DNA of 36,622 nt from NCBI GenBank assembly GCA_031268935.1, contig JAIRWL010000030.1:1-36622 (forward strand). Direction: 5' to 3'. Below are positions 27,180-34,618 of the stretch, one piece after another (the first letter of the stretch is position 1; each line of letters starts with the position of its first letter). The position numbers and the translations under genes are program-made. Source of the stretch: Holosporales bacterium (GTDB taxonomy: Bacteria; Pseudomonadota; Alphaproteobacteria; RUG11792). The notes beneath the pieces were generated by a model, which worked only from the letters and a program-made list of their open reading frames with translations, was not told the DNA's origin and did not search any database.

Positions 27180-28595
27180 TTACATCACTTGGCATCTAAA
27201 TACCACACCCTTTTGCTGAATTACATCCTGTGGCAGAGGCTCTCCATTTGGTCCCACAACGGTCAATTGGAGGTGTCCGTCTGGCCCAGGGATTGGCTCC
27301 CCATTTGGCCCAATAGTTGGAACCGTGGATTGGGCAGCAAGTGGTGGAGACACGGCACCCGGGACTGTGGCTGAAGTGTTCCCAGGTGCACCTGTTAATG
27401 GTGCTCCAGTGACTCCCGGGGGTGTGCCGGGAGGTTGGCCTGGATCCGATGGGATTGGCTCCCCATTTGGACCAAGGGTCGGAACCGTGGATTGGGCAAG
27501 TGGTGGAGACACGGCACCCGGGACCGTACCTGGAGGTTGTCCAGGGGTACCTGTCAATGGTGCTCCAGGGGCTCCAGGGGGTGTGCCGGGACGTTGGACT
27601 GGCTCAGATGGGATTGGCTCCCCATTTGGACCAATAGTTGGCCCGGGGGATTGTTCAAGAGGTGGAGCCACGGCACCCGGGACTGTGCCTGCAGTGTTCC
27701 CAGGAGCACCTGTTAATGGTGCTCCAGTGACTCCCGGGGGTGTGCCTGGAGGTTGGCCTGTATAAGGTGGGATCGCCTCCCCATTTGGCCCAATTGTCGA
27801 CCCGGGGGCTTGTTCAGGGTGTGGAACCGGACCCGCCGCCTCTGCATTCACAGGTCCGGCGACCGGGGAGGGCGGAGGTAGGGCTTGGGAACTATTTAAA
27901 AATTCTTGGATTTTTGGGTCGTCTATTCCTGTCCCTACCATGAAAACTTGTCCCAGCATCTCGGAAGGAATTTGCCATGGAGGGGCGAAGATCTTACCTG
28001 TTGGATGCGCAAAAACCGCGTTACTGAGAGCTGGAAATGAAGTCGGAGCAGGTACAGGAGGCACCTCCGCCCCAGAAGCTGGATATGCAGCCGGAGCAGG
28101 GACAGCAGGCACCTCTGCACCAGGCGCTGGAGAAGCCGGATCTGCAGCCGGAGCAGGGACAGCAGGCACCTCTGCACCAGGAGCTGGAAATGAAGTCGGA
28201 GCAGGGACAGCAGGCATCTCCGCCCCAGGAGCCGTGATCGTAGAATTAGGGGAACCAATGGGGCCGGCCTGAGATTGCGCAGGATTCGGTGTTTGCCCCG
28301 TCCCCGCTACCGGTTCCCCAGTAGGGCCGCTCTGAAGGGGAGGCTGAGCATCGGGAAATAAGGGGGTACTCTGATTAGCCTGCGTGGGGGGATTAGCCTG
28401 AGGAGGGGCCGGATTTGGCTGAGTAACTGGATGCCCATCGGACTCGATTTGGTTTATAGCCTGCGCCCCAGTCGGTTGGGTGGGCGTCGCAGCAAATGTG
28501 GGTGGAGGATATATCGACAGACTCAAGATAGCCAAGACTGGCGTGATGCTCAATATTCTTCCAGTAGAAAATTTCCTGTTGTTAATAATTTTCAC
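27180..28595 (-). CDS. Secreted proline/glycine-rich repeat protein
   Basis: I do not recognise a family. The 471-residue protein starts at GTG 28595 after a GGGGGAG ribosome-binding site. A signal peptide (about residues 1-36) ends PPTFAATP. The mature protein is Pro, Gly and Ala rich and almost without charged residues. A first repeat region (DNA 28030-28230) has PGAEVPAVPAPA units 16 or 19 residues apart. A second (27243-27830) has about three 53/54-residue units built around IGPNGEPIP...PPGTPPGV.GAPLTG.PG..PGTVPGAV. The end is VVFRCQVM, with a lone Cys. Distances between repeats are multiples of three, so the frame is under selection. GC content is well above its neighbours. It may be a surface or host-directed protein. 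Confidence 0.8.
   Translation of the reverse strand: MKIINNRKFSTGRILSITPVLAILSLSIYPPPTFAATPTQPTGAQAINQIESDGHPVTQPNPAPPQANPPTQANQSTPLFPDAQPPLQSGPTGEPVAGTGQTPNPAQSQAGPIGSPNSTITAPGAEMPAVPAPTSFPAPGAEVPAVPAPAADPASPAPGAEVPAVPAPAAYPASGAEVPPVPAPTSFPALSNAVFAHPTGKIFAPPWQIPSEMLGQVFMVGTGIDDPKIQEFLNSSQALPPPSPVAGPVNAEAAGPVPHPEQAPGSTIGPNGEAIPPYTGQPPGTPPGVTGAPLTGAPGNTAGTVPGAVAPPLEQSPGPTIGPNGEPIPSEPVQRPGTPPGAPGAPLTGTPGQPPGTVPGAVSPPLAQSTVPTLGPNGEPIPSDPGQPPGTPPGVTGAPLTGAPGNTSATVPGAVSPPLAAQSTVPTIGPNGEPIPGPDGHLQLTVVGPNGEPLPQDVIQQKGVVFRCQVM
27243..27830 (-). repeat. 159-162-bp tandem repeats in the Pro/Gly-rich gene
   Basis: The CCATTTGG core recurs at 27301, 27463, 27622 and 27781, giving periods of 162, 159 and 159 bases, with a partial copy near 27246. 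Each unit encodes 53-54 residues built around GPNGEPIP. Copies differ mainly at second-strand positions such as Q/R and T/P, so the array is not freshly duplicated. Confidence 0.85.
28030..28230 (-). repeat. 48/57-bp repeats in the Pro/Gly-rich gene
   Basis: The core GNAGYCGGAGCAGG recurs at 28039, 28087, 28144 and 28192, giving periods of 48, 57 and 48 bases (16 and 19 residues). Each unit encodes PGAEVPAVPAP with a variable linker. All periods are multiples of three. Confidence 0.8.
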
Positions 28596-28740
28596 TATGT
28601 CTCCCCCACATTACTCTAATTATGCGAAAATTTATCTAACGGTCACTGTGGAAGTCTACCACCTCGAACTTAATTTTGAGTTAATGTCGATACATTTTTT
28701 AACTGCTTATAATTCCTATTTGCGGTATATTGACCTTGTT

Positions 28741-29469
28741 TTATTCTTTAATTATTTTTAAATTCCTAAAAGATACGTATTTGTCTATTCCTATAATTAT
28801 ATGATCATGAAGAACTATATTGAATACCTTGGCTGCTTCTTGAATACGCTTCGTTGTATACACATCGTTTACCGACGGAGTTGGATCTCCACTTGGATGA
28901 TTATGGACCAAAATGAATCCTTTAGCTCCCTTTTCTATACATAATTTTACGATTTCTCTAGGTGAAACATCGACTGAATCTACATCTCCTTTTTGCACAA
29001 TTTCGTCGCAAATTATTTCATTTACTCCATTCAGAAGAAGAATTCTAAATTCCTCTGAGGTGAGGTTTTTCATATGCGCCCTACAGTATCTCAATACATC
29101 ATCAAAACATTCAATTATACTCTTTTTTACTATCTTGCTCTGGAGTGAAGCTTTAATAATGGCATCGATAATTTTAAAAGCATGAACGGCACTTTCTCCA
29201 ATTCCTGGAATTTTCATCAAATTTTCTCTGGAAGCTTCAATAATTTTATCTATTGTCCCGAAGGCTTCAATCAAAGCCTTGGCCAGCGGTTTCGTATCCT
29301 TTCTTTTAAATACCAAAAAGAGCATCAATTCAACTATTTCATAGTCTAAAAAAGTTACATACCCATGCTTAGTTAGTCTTTGAAAAATTCTTTTTCGATG
29401 ACCGGTCCTCGAATCATCTCGACTTTTTTGAACCGGAAGTGCCGAAGCCGATGAATTTGTTTCACTCAC
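28741..29469 (-). CDS. radC: RadC family (JAB/MPN domain) protein
   Basis: The 242-residue protein has a helix-hairpin-helix (KIPGIGESAV near residues 86-95) and a C-terminal JAMM metal-binding domain with HNHPSGDPTPSVND (H189, H191, D202) and a preceding Glu in TSEEFR (E140). The name comes from an old repair phenotype; the real function is uncertain, perhaps a DNA-associated deubiquitinase-fold protein used in recombination or phage defence. ATG 29469 overlaps the dprA stop codon by four bases, so the pair is translationally coupled. The 145 bases between it and the repeat protein carry no gene. Confidence 0.92.
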   Translation of the reverse strand: MSETNSSASALPVQKSRDDSRTGHRKRIFQRLTKHGYVTFLDYEIVELMLFLVFKRKDTKPLAKALIEAFGTIDKIIEASRENLMKIPGIGESAVHAFKIIDAIIKASLQSKIVKKSIIECFDDVLRYCRAHMKNLTSEEFRILLLNGVNEIICDEIVQKGDVDSVDVSPREIVKLCIEKGAKGFILVHNHPSGDPTPSVNDVYTTKRIQEAAKVFNIVLHDHIIIGIDKYVSFRNLKIIKE

Positions 29470-30512
29470 GACAATGATACCTCATTCGTGGCATGCTTCA
29501 CGATTTTTCCAGATAATTCCAATTCCGATATGATGCATAAAAGCCTCGGAATCGAGAGATTCATATGATAAGAGATTTCATCAAGAGAAACGGCTTTGGT
29601 TGATAAGAGCGATAGAACCTTATCTTTTAGATCATGTATATCTTTTTCATCGTCAATTATCGTTTGATCTGGTGTTTCGGGATGAACAAAATTCTCTTCA
29701 AACTGCAGTATTTCGAGAACGTCATAATGATTCTGAATTAACGATGCCCCATTCTTAATCAAAAGATTAGAGCCAAAAGATCTCGGATCGAGCGGAGACC
29801 CTGGAACGACCATAACTTCGCATCCAACATCTAAAGCGGCCTTAGCCGTAGCCAACGTTCCAGATTTGGCCGCAGCTTCCACGATAATTATTCCATCGGC
29901 TAGAAGAGAGATAATTCTATTGCGAGCTTGGAACATTCCAAGATCTGGTCCAGCGCAAGGAGCAACCTCAGTGATTAGTATTCCATGATTCGCAATTTTT
30001 TCATAAATAGCAGTGTTTTCTTTTGGATAAACCTTATCAATTCCAGTTGGCAAGACCGCAATTGCGGCTCTATTTTCTAGAATTTCCAATGATCCAAGAT
30101 GAGCGCTGGAATCTATGCCTTTAGCCAATCCCGATACTATTGCGAATTTATCTGATAATTTTGAAGCTAGATTTTTGGCGATAGACATTCCGCTAATTGA
30201 GGCATTTCTGGCCCCTACAATCGCAATCTTCTTCTTTGATAAGATTGATTTGTCCCCCTTATAATATAACATCGGGGGGCAGTAGCATGATCTTTTGAGT
30301 CCTCTCGGGAAAGAACTTTCATTCGCAAGGATAATTCCGCAATTGGCCGATCGTAATAATTTTTCAGCCGAGTTTTTTGGGAATGGATTAGACACATGTT
30401 TTAATGATTCTTTCGCAGTCTTGTAAGTCCGCATTAGAGTCCAGAATGTTTTTGGACCAATTCCTTTGGAATTTATTAGACAAAACCAATCTAAGACTAC
30501 ATCATCGATCAA
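29466..30512 (-). CDS. dprA: DNA-processing protein DprA
   Basis: DprA protects incoming single-stranded DNA and loads RecA during natural transformation. The 348-residue protein has a short N-terminal SAM-like region, the Rossmann-fold DprA domain (GARNASISGMSIAKNLASKL, VSGLAKGIDSSAHLGSL, VLPTGIDKVYPKEN, FQARNRIIS, EAAAKSGTLATA) and a C-terminal winged helix (VSLDEISYHMNLSIPRLLCIISELELSGKI). No in-frame ATG is near; TTG at 30512 has a GGAG 8-9 bases upstream. Its stop overlaps the radC start. No comEC or pilus genes are in view, so competence cannot be claimed. Confidence 0.93.
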   Translation of the reverse strand: MIDDVVLDWFCLINSKGIGPKTFWTLMRTYKTAKESLKHVSNPFPKNSAEKLLRSANCGIILANESSFPRGLKRSCYCPPMLYYKGDKSILSKKKIAIVGARNASISGMSIAKNLASKLSDKFAIVSGLAKGIDSSAHLGSLEILENRAAIAVLPTGIDKVYPKENTAIYEKIANHGILITEVAPCAGPDLGMFQARNRIISLLADGIIIVEAAAKSGTLATAKAALDVGCEVMVVPGSPLDPRSFGSNLLIKNGASLIQNHYDVLEILQFEENFVHPETPDQTIIDDEKDIHDLKDKVLSLLSTKAVSLDEISYHMNLSIPRLLCIISELELSGKIVKHATNEVSLS

Positions 30513-30630
30513 AGCGTCAAACTCCGGTAATTTTAAAAGAAATTTGTCGTGCTTAAGTCTATTTAATGGCGATTAAGATTATGTTAACCTTGATGGTGTT
30601 CAGTAGGCATAAAATTCCCTGGAGGCACAA

Positions 30631-31326
30631 ATGAAACTTATTAAACTTATAGCGATCTTTATCTTGCCAATAATATATGCAGCATGCGATTTTGGAACAC
30701 CATATGCAAGAACTGAGGTACTTTCCGACGCTACAAAAACTAAAATTGTAGAATTTTTCAAAACCTCACCAGACAAAATAACTTACAGAAAGATTTCAGG
30801 GAGTCGTTGGATAGTGACGGTCAATGGAGAAAAATTTGTATTTCATCTCATCAGGGACAAAGGTGCTTTGGGAGCAATACGCCTAGCCTCCGAAGAAGGA
30901 GTTGCCCCAAAGATAATTTATTCATCTGAACAATTCGTGATCTGTAAATTTATTCCTGGACATATCCTCAGACCGAGAGACTTATTAGATCCGGAAAAAG
31001 TCAAAAAGCTTGCAAGACTCGTAAAGCAAGTTCATTCCATTCCAGTCTCTCAGGACAAAAAAGTGTGTCGGTTTTGGAATGAGGCAAGCGTCAATGTTCT
31101 TCGTGCAGACGATGGAAGTCTTAAGTTAGGGGATTTATCGAGCTACTCTGAGATCGATCTGATTACCGATTTAGCCGAGATAATGTATTCTTTACACATT
31201 GGCGGTGCCAGTATTAAGATACTTCTAACCGAATATTATGGGCGCCCACCTACGAATGAAGAAATTAAAGCGCTCGATCCCGCTTTCTTAAAAGCATGGA
31301 AAAGTGGAAGTAATGAAGAACATTGA
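30631..31326 (+). CDS. Exported choline-kinase/APH-fold pseudokinase
   Basis: This 231-residue protein has an N-terminal signal peptide (MKLIKLIAIFILPIIYAAC), possibly a lipoprotein signal with Cys19, although the -3 residue Tyr is unusual. The rest resembles the aminoglycoside phosphotransferase/choline kinase (LicA) fold: an N-lobe near 50-110 ending CKFIPGHILRP, the helix LARLVKQVHSIP, then the catalytic loop FWNEASVNVL. In the family pattern HNDxxxxN, the His and the base Asp are replaced (F148, N150) while N155 stays. D168 in LGDL and the DLAEI block remain. The protein is therefore probably outside the cytoplasm and catalytically altered. It overlaps the downstream symporter by 14 bases. 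A GGAGG site precedes the ATG. Confidence 0.75.
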   Translation: MKLIKLIAIFILPIIYAACDFGTPYARTEVLSDATKTKIVEFFKTSPDKITYRKISGSRWIVTVNGEKFVFHLIRDKGALGAIRLASEEGVAPKIIYSSEQFVICKFIPGHILRPRDLLDPEKVKKLARLVKQVHSIPVSQDKKVCRFWNEASVNVLRADDGSLKLGDLSSYSEIDLITDLAEIMYSLHIGGASIKILLTEYYGRPPTNEEIKALDPAFLKAWKSGSNEEH

Positions 31327-32698
31327 AAGCTTCATAATTGCAATTAACGAATTTGTTTGGGGATGGCCATTAATCGGTCTCATCTTATGTGTTGGTCTTT
31401 ATTTTTCCGTTAAACTTGGAATTTTGGGATTTTCAAAACTTAAATTATCGATGAAATATGTTCTTGAACGAGGCGAAGGGGAGGGAGACATTTCGGTTTT
31501 CGCTTCGTTATGTACGGCCCTTTCGGCAACCATCGGAACCGGTAATATCGTCGGAATTGCCGTAGCGATCACCTGTGGCGGACCCGGAGCTCTTTTTTGG
31601 TTGTGGATTTCTTCGATTGTTAGTTTTGCAATCAAGTATTCCGAAGGATTTTTGGCCATAAAATACAGAATCGGCGGTAAGGATGGGAAAATGTGTGGCG
31701 GACCGATGTATTATATTTCAATCGGGTTACACGGAAAATGGTATGCAAAAATCTTATCCCGTGTTTTCGCGATTGGCGGTATTCTCGTCGCGTTAATAGG
31801 GATCGGAACATTAGCTCAAAGTAACTCAATCGCTATTGCTCTAGGAGCTTTCGGTCTTTCGCCGATTGGTGCAGATGTGATTATTGTTGTTTGTGTTGCC
31901 GCGGTCATTATGGGTGGTATTCATCGGATTGCATCCGTTGCGGAAAAAATTGTTCCATTTATGACGTTATTTTACTTAGCTTCTTCTATTATCGTTTTAA
32001 TCTTGAATTTTACGGTCATTCCGGATGTATTTTTGGCTATCTTTAAAGGGGCGTTTTATCCTGAGGCTTTTCTTGGAGCAGGATGCGGAATTACGATTTC
32101 TCAAATTGCTAGCATAGGTGTTAGTCGCGGTATTTTTTCTCATGAATCTGGGCTTGGTAGCTCGGCAATCGCAGAGGCCGCCGGGCAAACAAATTCTCCG
32201 GTCAAGCAAGGACTTGTTTCGATGTCGGGGGCGATACTGAGTGTTATCGTTTGCAGTATGACGGGTATCATTTTAATATTAACTTGTCATGATACGGCTC
32301 TTTTTAGTGGTTCCGACCATTTGATAGGGGCCGAATTGACTTCTCAAGCCTTTTGTACGAGTTTAGATTTTATATCTTTTGGGGAATATTTGGTTGGAAA
32401 ATACATAGTAGATTTAGCGATTATCCTTTTCGCCTTCACGACAATAATCGGTTGGAGCTATTACGGGGAAAAATGTATTCAGTTCATTCTTGGAGATTCG
32501 TATATTACTCCATACAAATTACTTTTTCTTTTTTTTGTTGCTTTAGGTCCATTTTATAAAATTAATATCATCTTTACACTGGCTGATATTGCCACTGGGA
32601 TAATGACCATTCCGAATTTAATAGGTTTAATTGGCCTTCGCAAGATGATTATATCGGAAACGAAGGTATGCTGGAACAGTATCAAAAGTGGAAATTAA
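31313..32698 (+). CDS. Sodium:alanine/glycine symporter (AGCS family)
   Basis: This is an inner-membrane amino-acid importer of the AGCS family, normally sodium-driven for alanine or glycine. From ATG 31313 it has 461 residues and about ten to eleven membrane helices. Family motifs are clear: TALSATIGTGNIVGIAVAITCGGPGALFWLW near residues 65-95, GKMCGGPMYYI near 125-135, and GVSRGIFSHESGLGSSAIAEAA near 270-291. It overlaps the upstream pseudokinase by 14 bases, so the two are likely co-translated. Import of host amino acids fits an intracellular life. Confidence 0.93.
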   Translation: MKNIESFIIAINEFVWGWPLIGLILCVGLYFSVKLGILGFSKLKLSMKYVLERGEGEGDISVFASLCTALSATIGTGNIVGIAVAITCGGPGALFWLWISSIVSFAIKYSEGFLAIKYRIGGKDGKMCGGPMYYISIGLHGKWYAKILSRVFAIGGILVALIGIGTLAQSNSIAIALGAFGLSPIGADVIIVVCVAAVIMGGIHRIASVAEKIVPFMTLFYLASSIIVLILNFTVIPDVFLAIFKGAFYPEAFLGAGCGITISQIASIGVSRGIFSHESGLGSSAIAEAAGQTNSPVKQGLVSMSGAILSVIVCSMTGIILILTCHDTALFSGSDHLIGAELTSQAFCTSLDFISFGEYLVGKYIVDLAIILFAFTTIIGWSYYGEKCIQFILGDSYITPYKLLFLFFVALGPFYKINIIFTLADIATGIMTIPNLIGLIGLRKMIISETKVCWNSIKSGN

Positions 32699-32779
32699 AA
32701 AAGGGCTCTGGTTGTATGAAGCACCGTACCGAGAAAACTTAACTCTTTCGATTAATGTGATTTTTTCCTAATATGGGTG

Positions 32780-32800
32780 AAGCATATGTTGCTTTTTTTT
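32780..32800 (+). terminator. Weak terminator before ndk
   Basis: AAGCA (32780-32784) and TGCTT (32790-32794) form a short stem with a 5-base loop, and eight T residues run to 32800. It lies 17 bases before the ndk ATG, so it might end the symporter transcript or act as a leader hairpin. The stem is only 5 bp. Confidence 0.4.
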
Positions 32801-32816
32801 GAACGGGATCATTCGT

Positions 32817-33236
32817 ATGATAGAGAGGACTTTTTCCATTATAAAACCGGATGCGACACGAAGAAATTTGACCGGGGAGATTAATAGCGTAATAGAAGCC
32901 GCCGGTTTCAGAATTGTTGCGCAAAAAAGAATTAAGATTACTCTGGAGCAGGCTAAAACTTTTTATGCAGTTCACTCTTCGAGGCCTTTTTATGGGGAGC
33001 TCTGCGAATTTTTAAGCTCTGACCCAGTCATTGTACAAATTTTAGAAAAAGAAAATGCTATAGAGGATTATAGGACATTAATGGGGGCTACAAATCCAGC
33101 CGACGCCGCAGAAGGAACGATAAGGCATAGATTTGCACTATCGGTGGGTCAGAACTCTGTTCACGGCTCAGACGCCGCAGAAACCGCCGCCTCAGAAATT
33201 AAATTTTTCTTTAGCGATATTGAAATAATTGAATAG
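32817..33236 (+). CDS. ndk: Nucleoside diphosphate kinase
   Basis: Ndk balances nucleoside triphosphate pools by phosphotransfer through a histidine. From ATG 32817 the protein has 139 residues, beginning [17 protein letters not shown], the normal start; an earlier in-frame TTG at 32799 is unnecessary. The active-site histidine is in [12 protein letters not shown] (H116). [19 protein letters not shown] is the nucleotide-binding stretch. Its end overlaps the start of xerD by 8 bases. With host ATP import from the nearby translocase, it may convert imported ATP into the other NTPs. Confidence 0.96.
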   Translation: MIERTFSIIKPDATRRNLTGEINSVIEAAGFRIVAQKRIKITLEQAKTFYAVHSSRPFYGELCEFLSSDPVIVQILEKENAIEDYRTLMGATNPADAAEGTIRHRFALSVGQNSVHGSDAAETAASEIKFFFSDIEIIE

Positions 33237-34149
33237 CCTTCGCGATCTATTTGAAAAATTTGAAGAGATGCTAATTGCTGATCGTAATTTGTCTCTTCAA
33301 TCGGTTTCTTCCTATAAATCGGATATTAATAAATTCTCTAAGACATGTGACGTTCTAAGTGCCGATAAATCGGATATAGTGAGCTATATCGAAAAATTAC
33401 AGAAAGATGGAATTAAGCAATCATCAATTCTGCGAAGTATAGCGGCCCTTAGAAATTTCTTTGAATTCTTATGCGATGAAAAGCTTATTACTGAAAATCC
33501 AATTATTAATATTAAATTGAAAAATACTAATAAACCATTACCAAAAACATTGTCACAGGATGAAATGATGAAACTCATCAATCATTTCGGAAATAACAAA
33601 AAATCCTCACTGAAGCTAAGAACTATGCTGCATATTTTATACGGATCTGGACTTAGGATCTCTGAGCTCGTTACCCTGACATTAGATTCGATAATTATTA
33701 ATCACGAAGCGGACCGCATGACCCTCTTGATACGCGGGAAGGGCGGTCATGAACGCCTCATTCCATTAAATGAATGTGCGAACCGTTTGATTCGAGAATA
33801 CATTGATTCTCGAAAACTTCAAAACTCGTTCAATAATTTTCTTTTTCCGTCTCATTCAAAAAATGGGCATGTCACGAGGCAAGGATTTGCCAAACTTCTC
33901 AAAAAAATAGCACCAGAAGTCGGTATTGCTCAATCAAAAATATCTCCACACGTGATCAGACACGCTTTCGCGACACATTTGATGGCAAATGGAGCAGATA
34001 TTCTGACCATCCAGAAAATTCTCGGGCATCGAGATATCTCGACGACTCAAATCTACACCCACGTCTCTAATGCAAAAATAAAAAATATTGTTGAAAATAA
34101 CCCAAATCTCGACAAACTAGATTTGATAGACTCGTCTTCCTTCGAATAG
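33229..34149 (+). CDS. xerD: Tyrosine recombinase XerC/XerD
   Basis: This recombinase resolves chromosome dimers at dif. The 306-residue protein has an N-terminal SAM-like core-binding domain (residues 1 to about 95) and the catalytic domain with all six active-site residues: R143 (SGLRISEL), K171 ([11 protein letters not shown]), H241 and R244 ([13 protein letters not shown]), H267 ([15 protein letters not shown]) and Y276. Start TTG 33229 overlaps ndk; it keeps the N-terminal helix [16 protein letters not shown] that begins the family, while ATG 33268 would cut it. The tail after IKNIV ([10 protein letters not shown]) is longer than usual, and the last three to four codons lie within a repeat (34137-34186) found inverted beyond the translocase gene. 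I cannot decide between XerC and XerD. Confidence 0.92.
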   Translation: MNSLRDLFEKFEEMLIADRNLSLQSVSSYKSDINKFSKTCDVLSADKSDIVSYIEKLQKDGIKQSSILRSIAALRNFFEFLCDEKLITENPIINIKLKNTNKPLPKTLSQDEMMKLINHFGNNKKSSLKLRTMLHILYGSGLRISELVTLTLDSIIINHEADRMTLLIRGKGGHERLIPLNECANRLIREYIDSRKLQNSFNNFLFPSHSKNGHVTRQGFAKLLKKIAPEVGIAQSKISPHVIRHAFATHLMANGADILTIQKILGHRDISTTQIYTHVSNAKIKNIVENNPNLDKLDLIDSSSFE

Positions 34150-34290
34150 GAGATTCACGGTGCTGGAGGCGTGGGGCGGCCCGCCCAGCTTTTTTTCCCG
34201 TAAGGAAAAAAAAGCTGGTGGCAGCTAAAAGCTGCCTGCAATTTTTTTTCGTTTAGAAAAAAAATTGCGCGGGCCGCCCCCGGGTGATAT
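34137..34290. mobile_element. Left copy of an inverted GC-rich palindromic repeat, split by a 93-base insert
   Basis: 34137-34186 matches the reverse complement of 36268-36317 at 49 of 50 positions (the difference is A34167 versus G). The shared sequence resumes at 34280-34290, matching 36257-36267 reversed. Between these lies a 93-base segment (34187-34279) that the right copy lacks. The repeat begins inside xerD (TTCCTTCGAATAG, including the stop). Together they suggest a dispersed palindromic element that was inserted here, then interrupted by a second hairpin element. Confidence 0.7.
34173..34280. repeat. Four-way cloverleaf-like palindromic structure
   Basis: Outer stem: GGGGCGGCCCGC (34173-34184) pairs perfectly with GCGGGCCGCCCC (34269-34280), 12 bp. 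Inside are three hairpins. Arm 1: AGCTTTTTTTCC (34187-34198) with GG-A8-GCT (34204-34216), 12 bp with one bulged A and loop CGTAA. Arm 2: GGCAGCT (34220-34226) with AGCTGCC (34230-34236), 7 bp. Arm 3: GCAATTTTTTTTC (34238-34250) with GAAAAAAAATTGC (34256-34268), 13 bp perfect, loop GTTTA. Nearly every base is paired. GC-rich palindrome followed by T7 (34190-34196) also makes a plausible xerD terminator, and the complementary strand has the same feature before T8. Confidence 0.9.
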
Positions 34291-34618
34291 GTCACGTTAG
34301 TCACGTTACCATTTGACCTGGGTTACACCCAAGAAGGGTATGATAGGTGAAAATGCCCGCCAGAGGAATCGTAACAAGTACGTTATTGTTTGAATATCAG
34401 GCGTAGGTTATGAGTGCCGCCCAGTTTTTCCTACATTCTTATACGAAACTTATGTTAAATGAGGTAGAATACCAATGGCATAATCTACCTGGCCGGAGGC
34501 AACCTAGTTGATTATTGGGATCATATTTTATAAAATTTAGGTCTAGTGCAAGCTTTGAGTGATGGCGAGCCGTTTTAGCCTGCCTATCCGGGCTTCTTTT
34601 ATTTGGAGATTTTTAACT
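34291..34618. other. Non-coding region upstream of the nucleotide translocase
   Basis: No convincing gene is seen here. There is a direct repeat GTCACGTTA/GTCACGTTA (34291-34308), a 7-bp dyad AGGTAGA (34462-34468) / TCTACCT (34484-34490), and the candidate translocase promoter at 34508-34536. A 33-codon frame at 34410-34511 has only a weak ribosome-binding site and no family. The segment is not obviously coding in any frame and could hold a small RNA or a degraded gene. Confidence 0.5.
34508..34536 (+). promoter_or_regulatory. Predicted promoter of the nucleotide translocase gene
   Basis: TTGATT (34508-34513) and TAAAAT (34531-34536) are 17 bases apart and end 82 bases before the chosen ATG at 34619. 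A dyad lies just upstream (34462-34490) and might be an operator. AT-richness makes other -10 choices possible. Confidence 0.45.

Noticed and set aside
27325-27765. Plus-strand open frame opposite the Pro/Gly-rich gene
   Set aside because: Rich in Gly, Pro and Val because it reads the complement of the repeats. It has no ribosome-binding site or signal, and the minus-strand frame has both.
34350-34382. Resemblance of a TCGTAACAAG string to the end of 16S rRNA
   Set aside because: Only about ten bases match and the flanking sequence does not fit 16S rRNA or the anti-Shine-Dalgarno region.
34410-34511. 33-codon frame upstream of the translocase gene (MSAAQFFLHSY...)
   Set aside because: Weak ribosome-binding site, no family resemblance, and it overlaps the translocase promoter and the dyad; likely chance.
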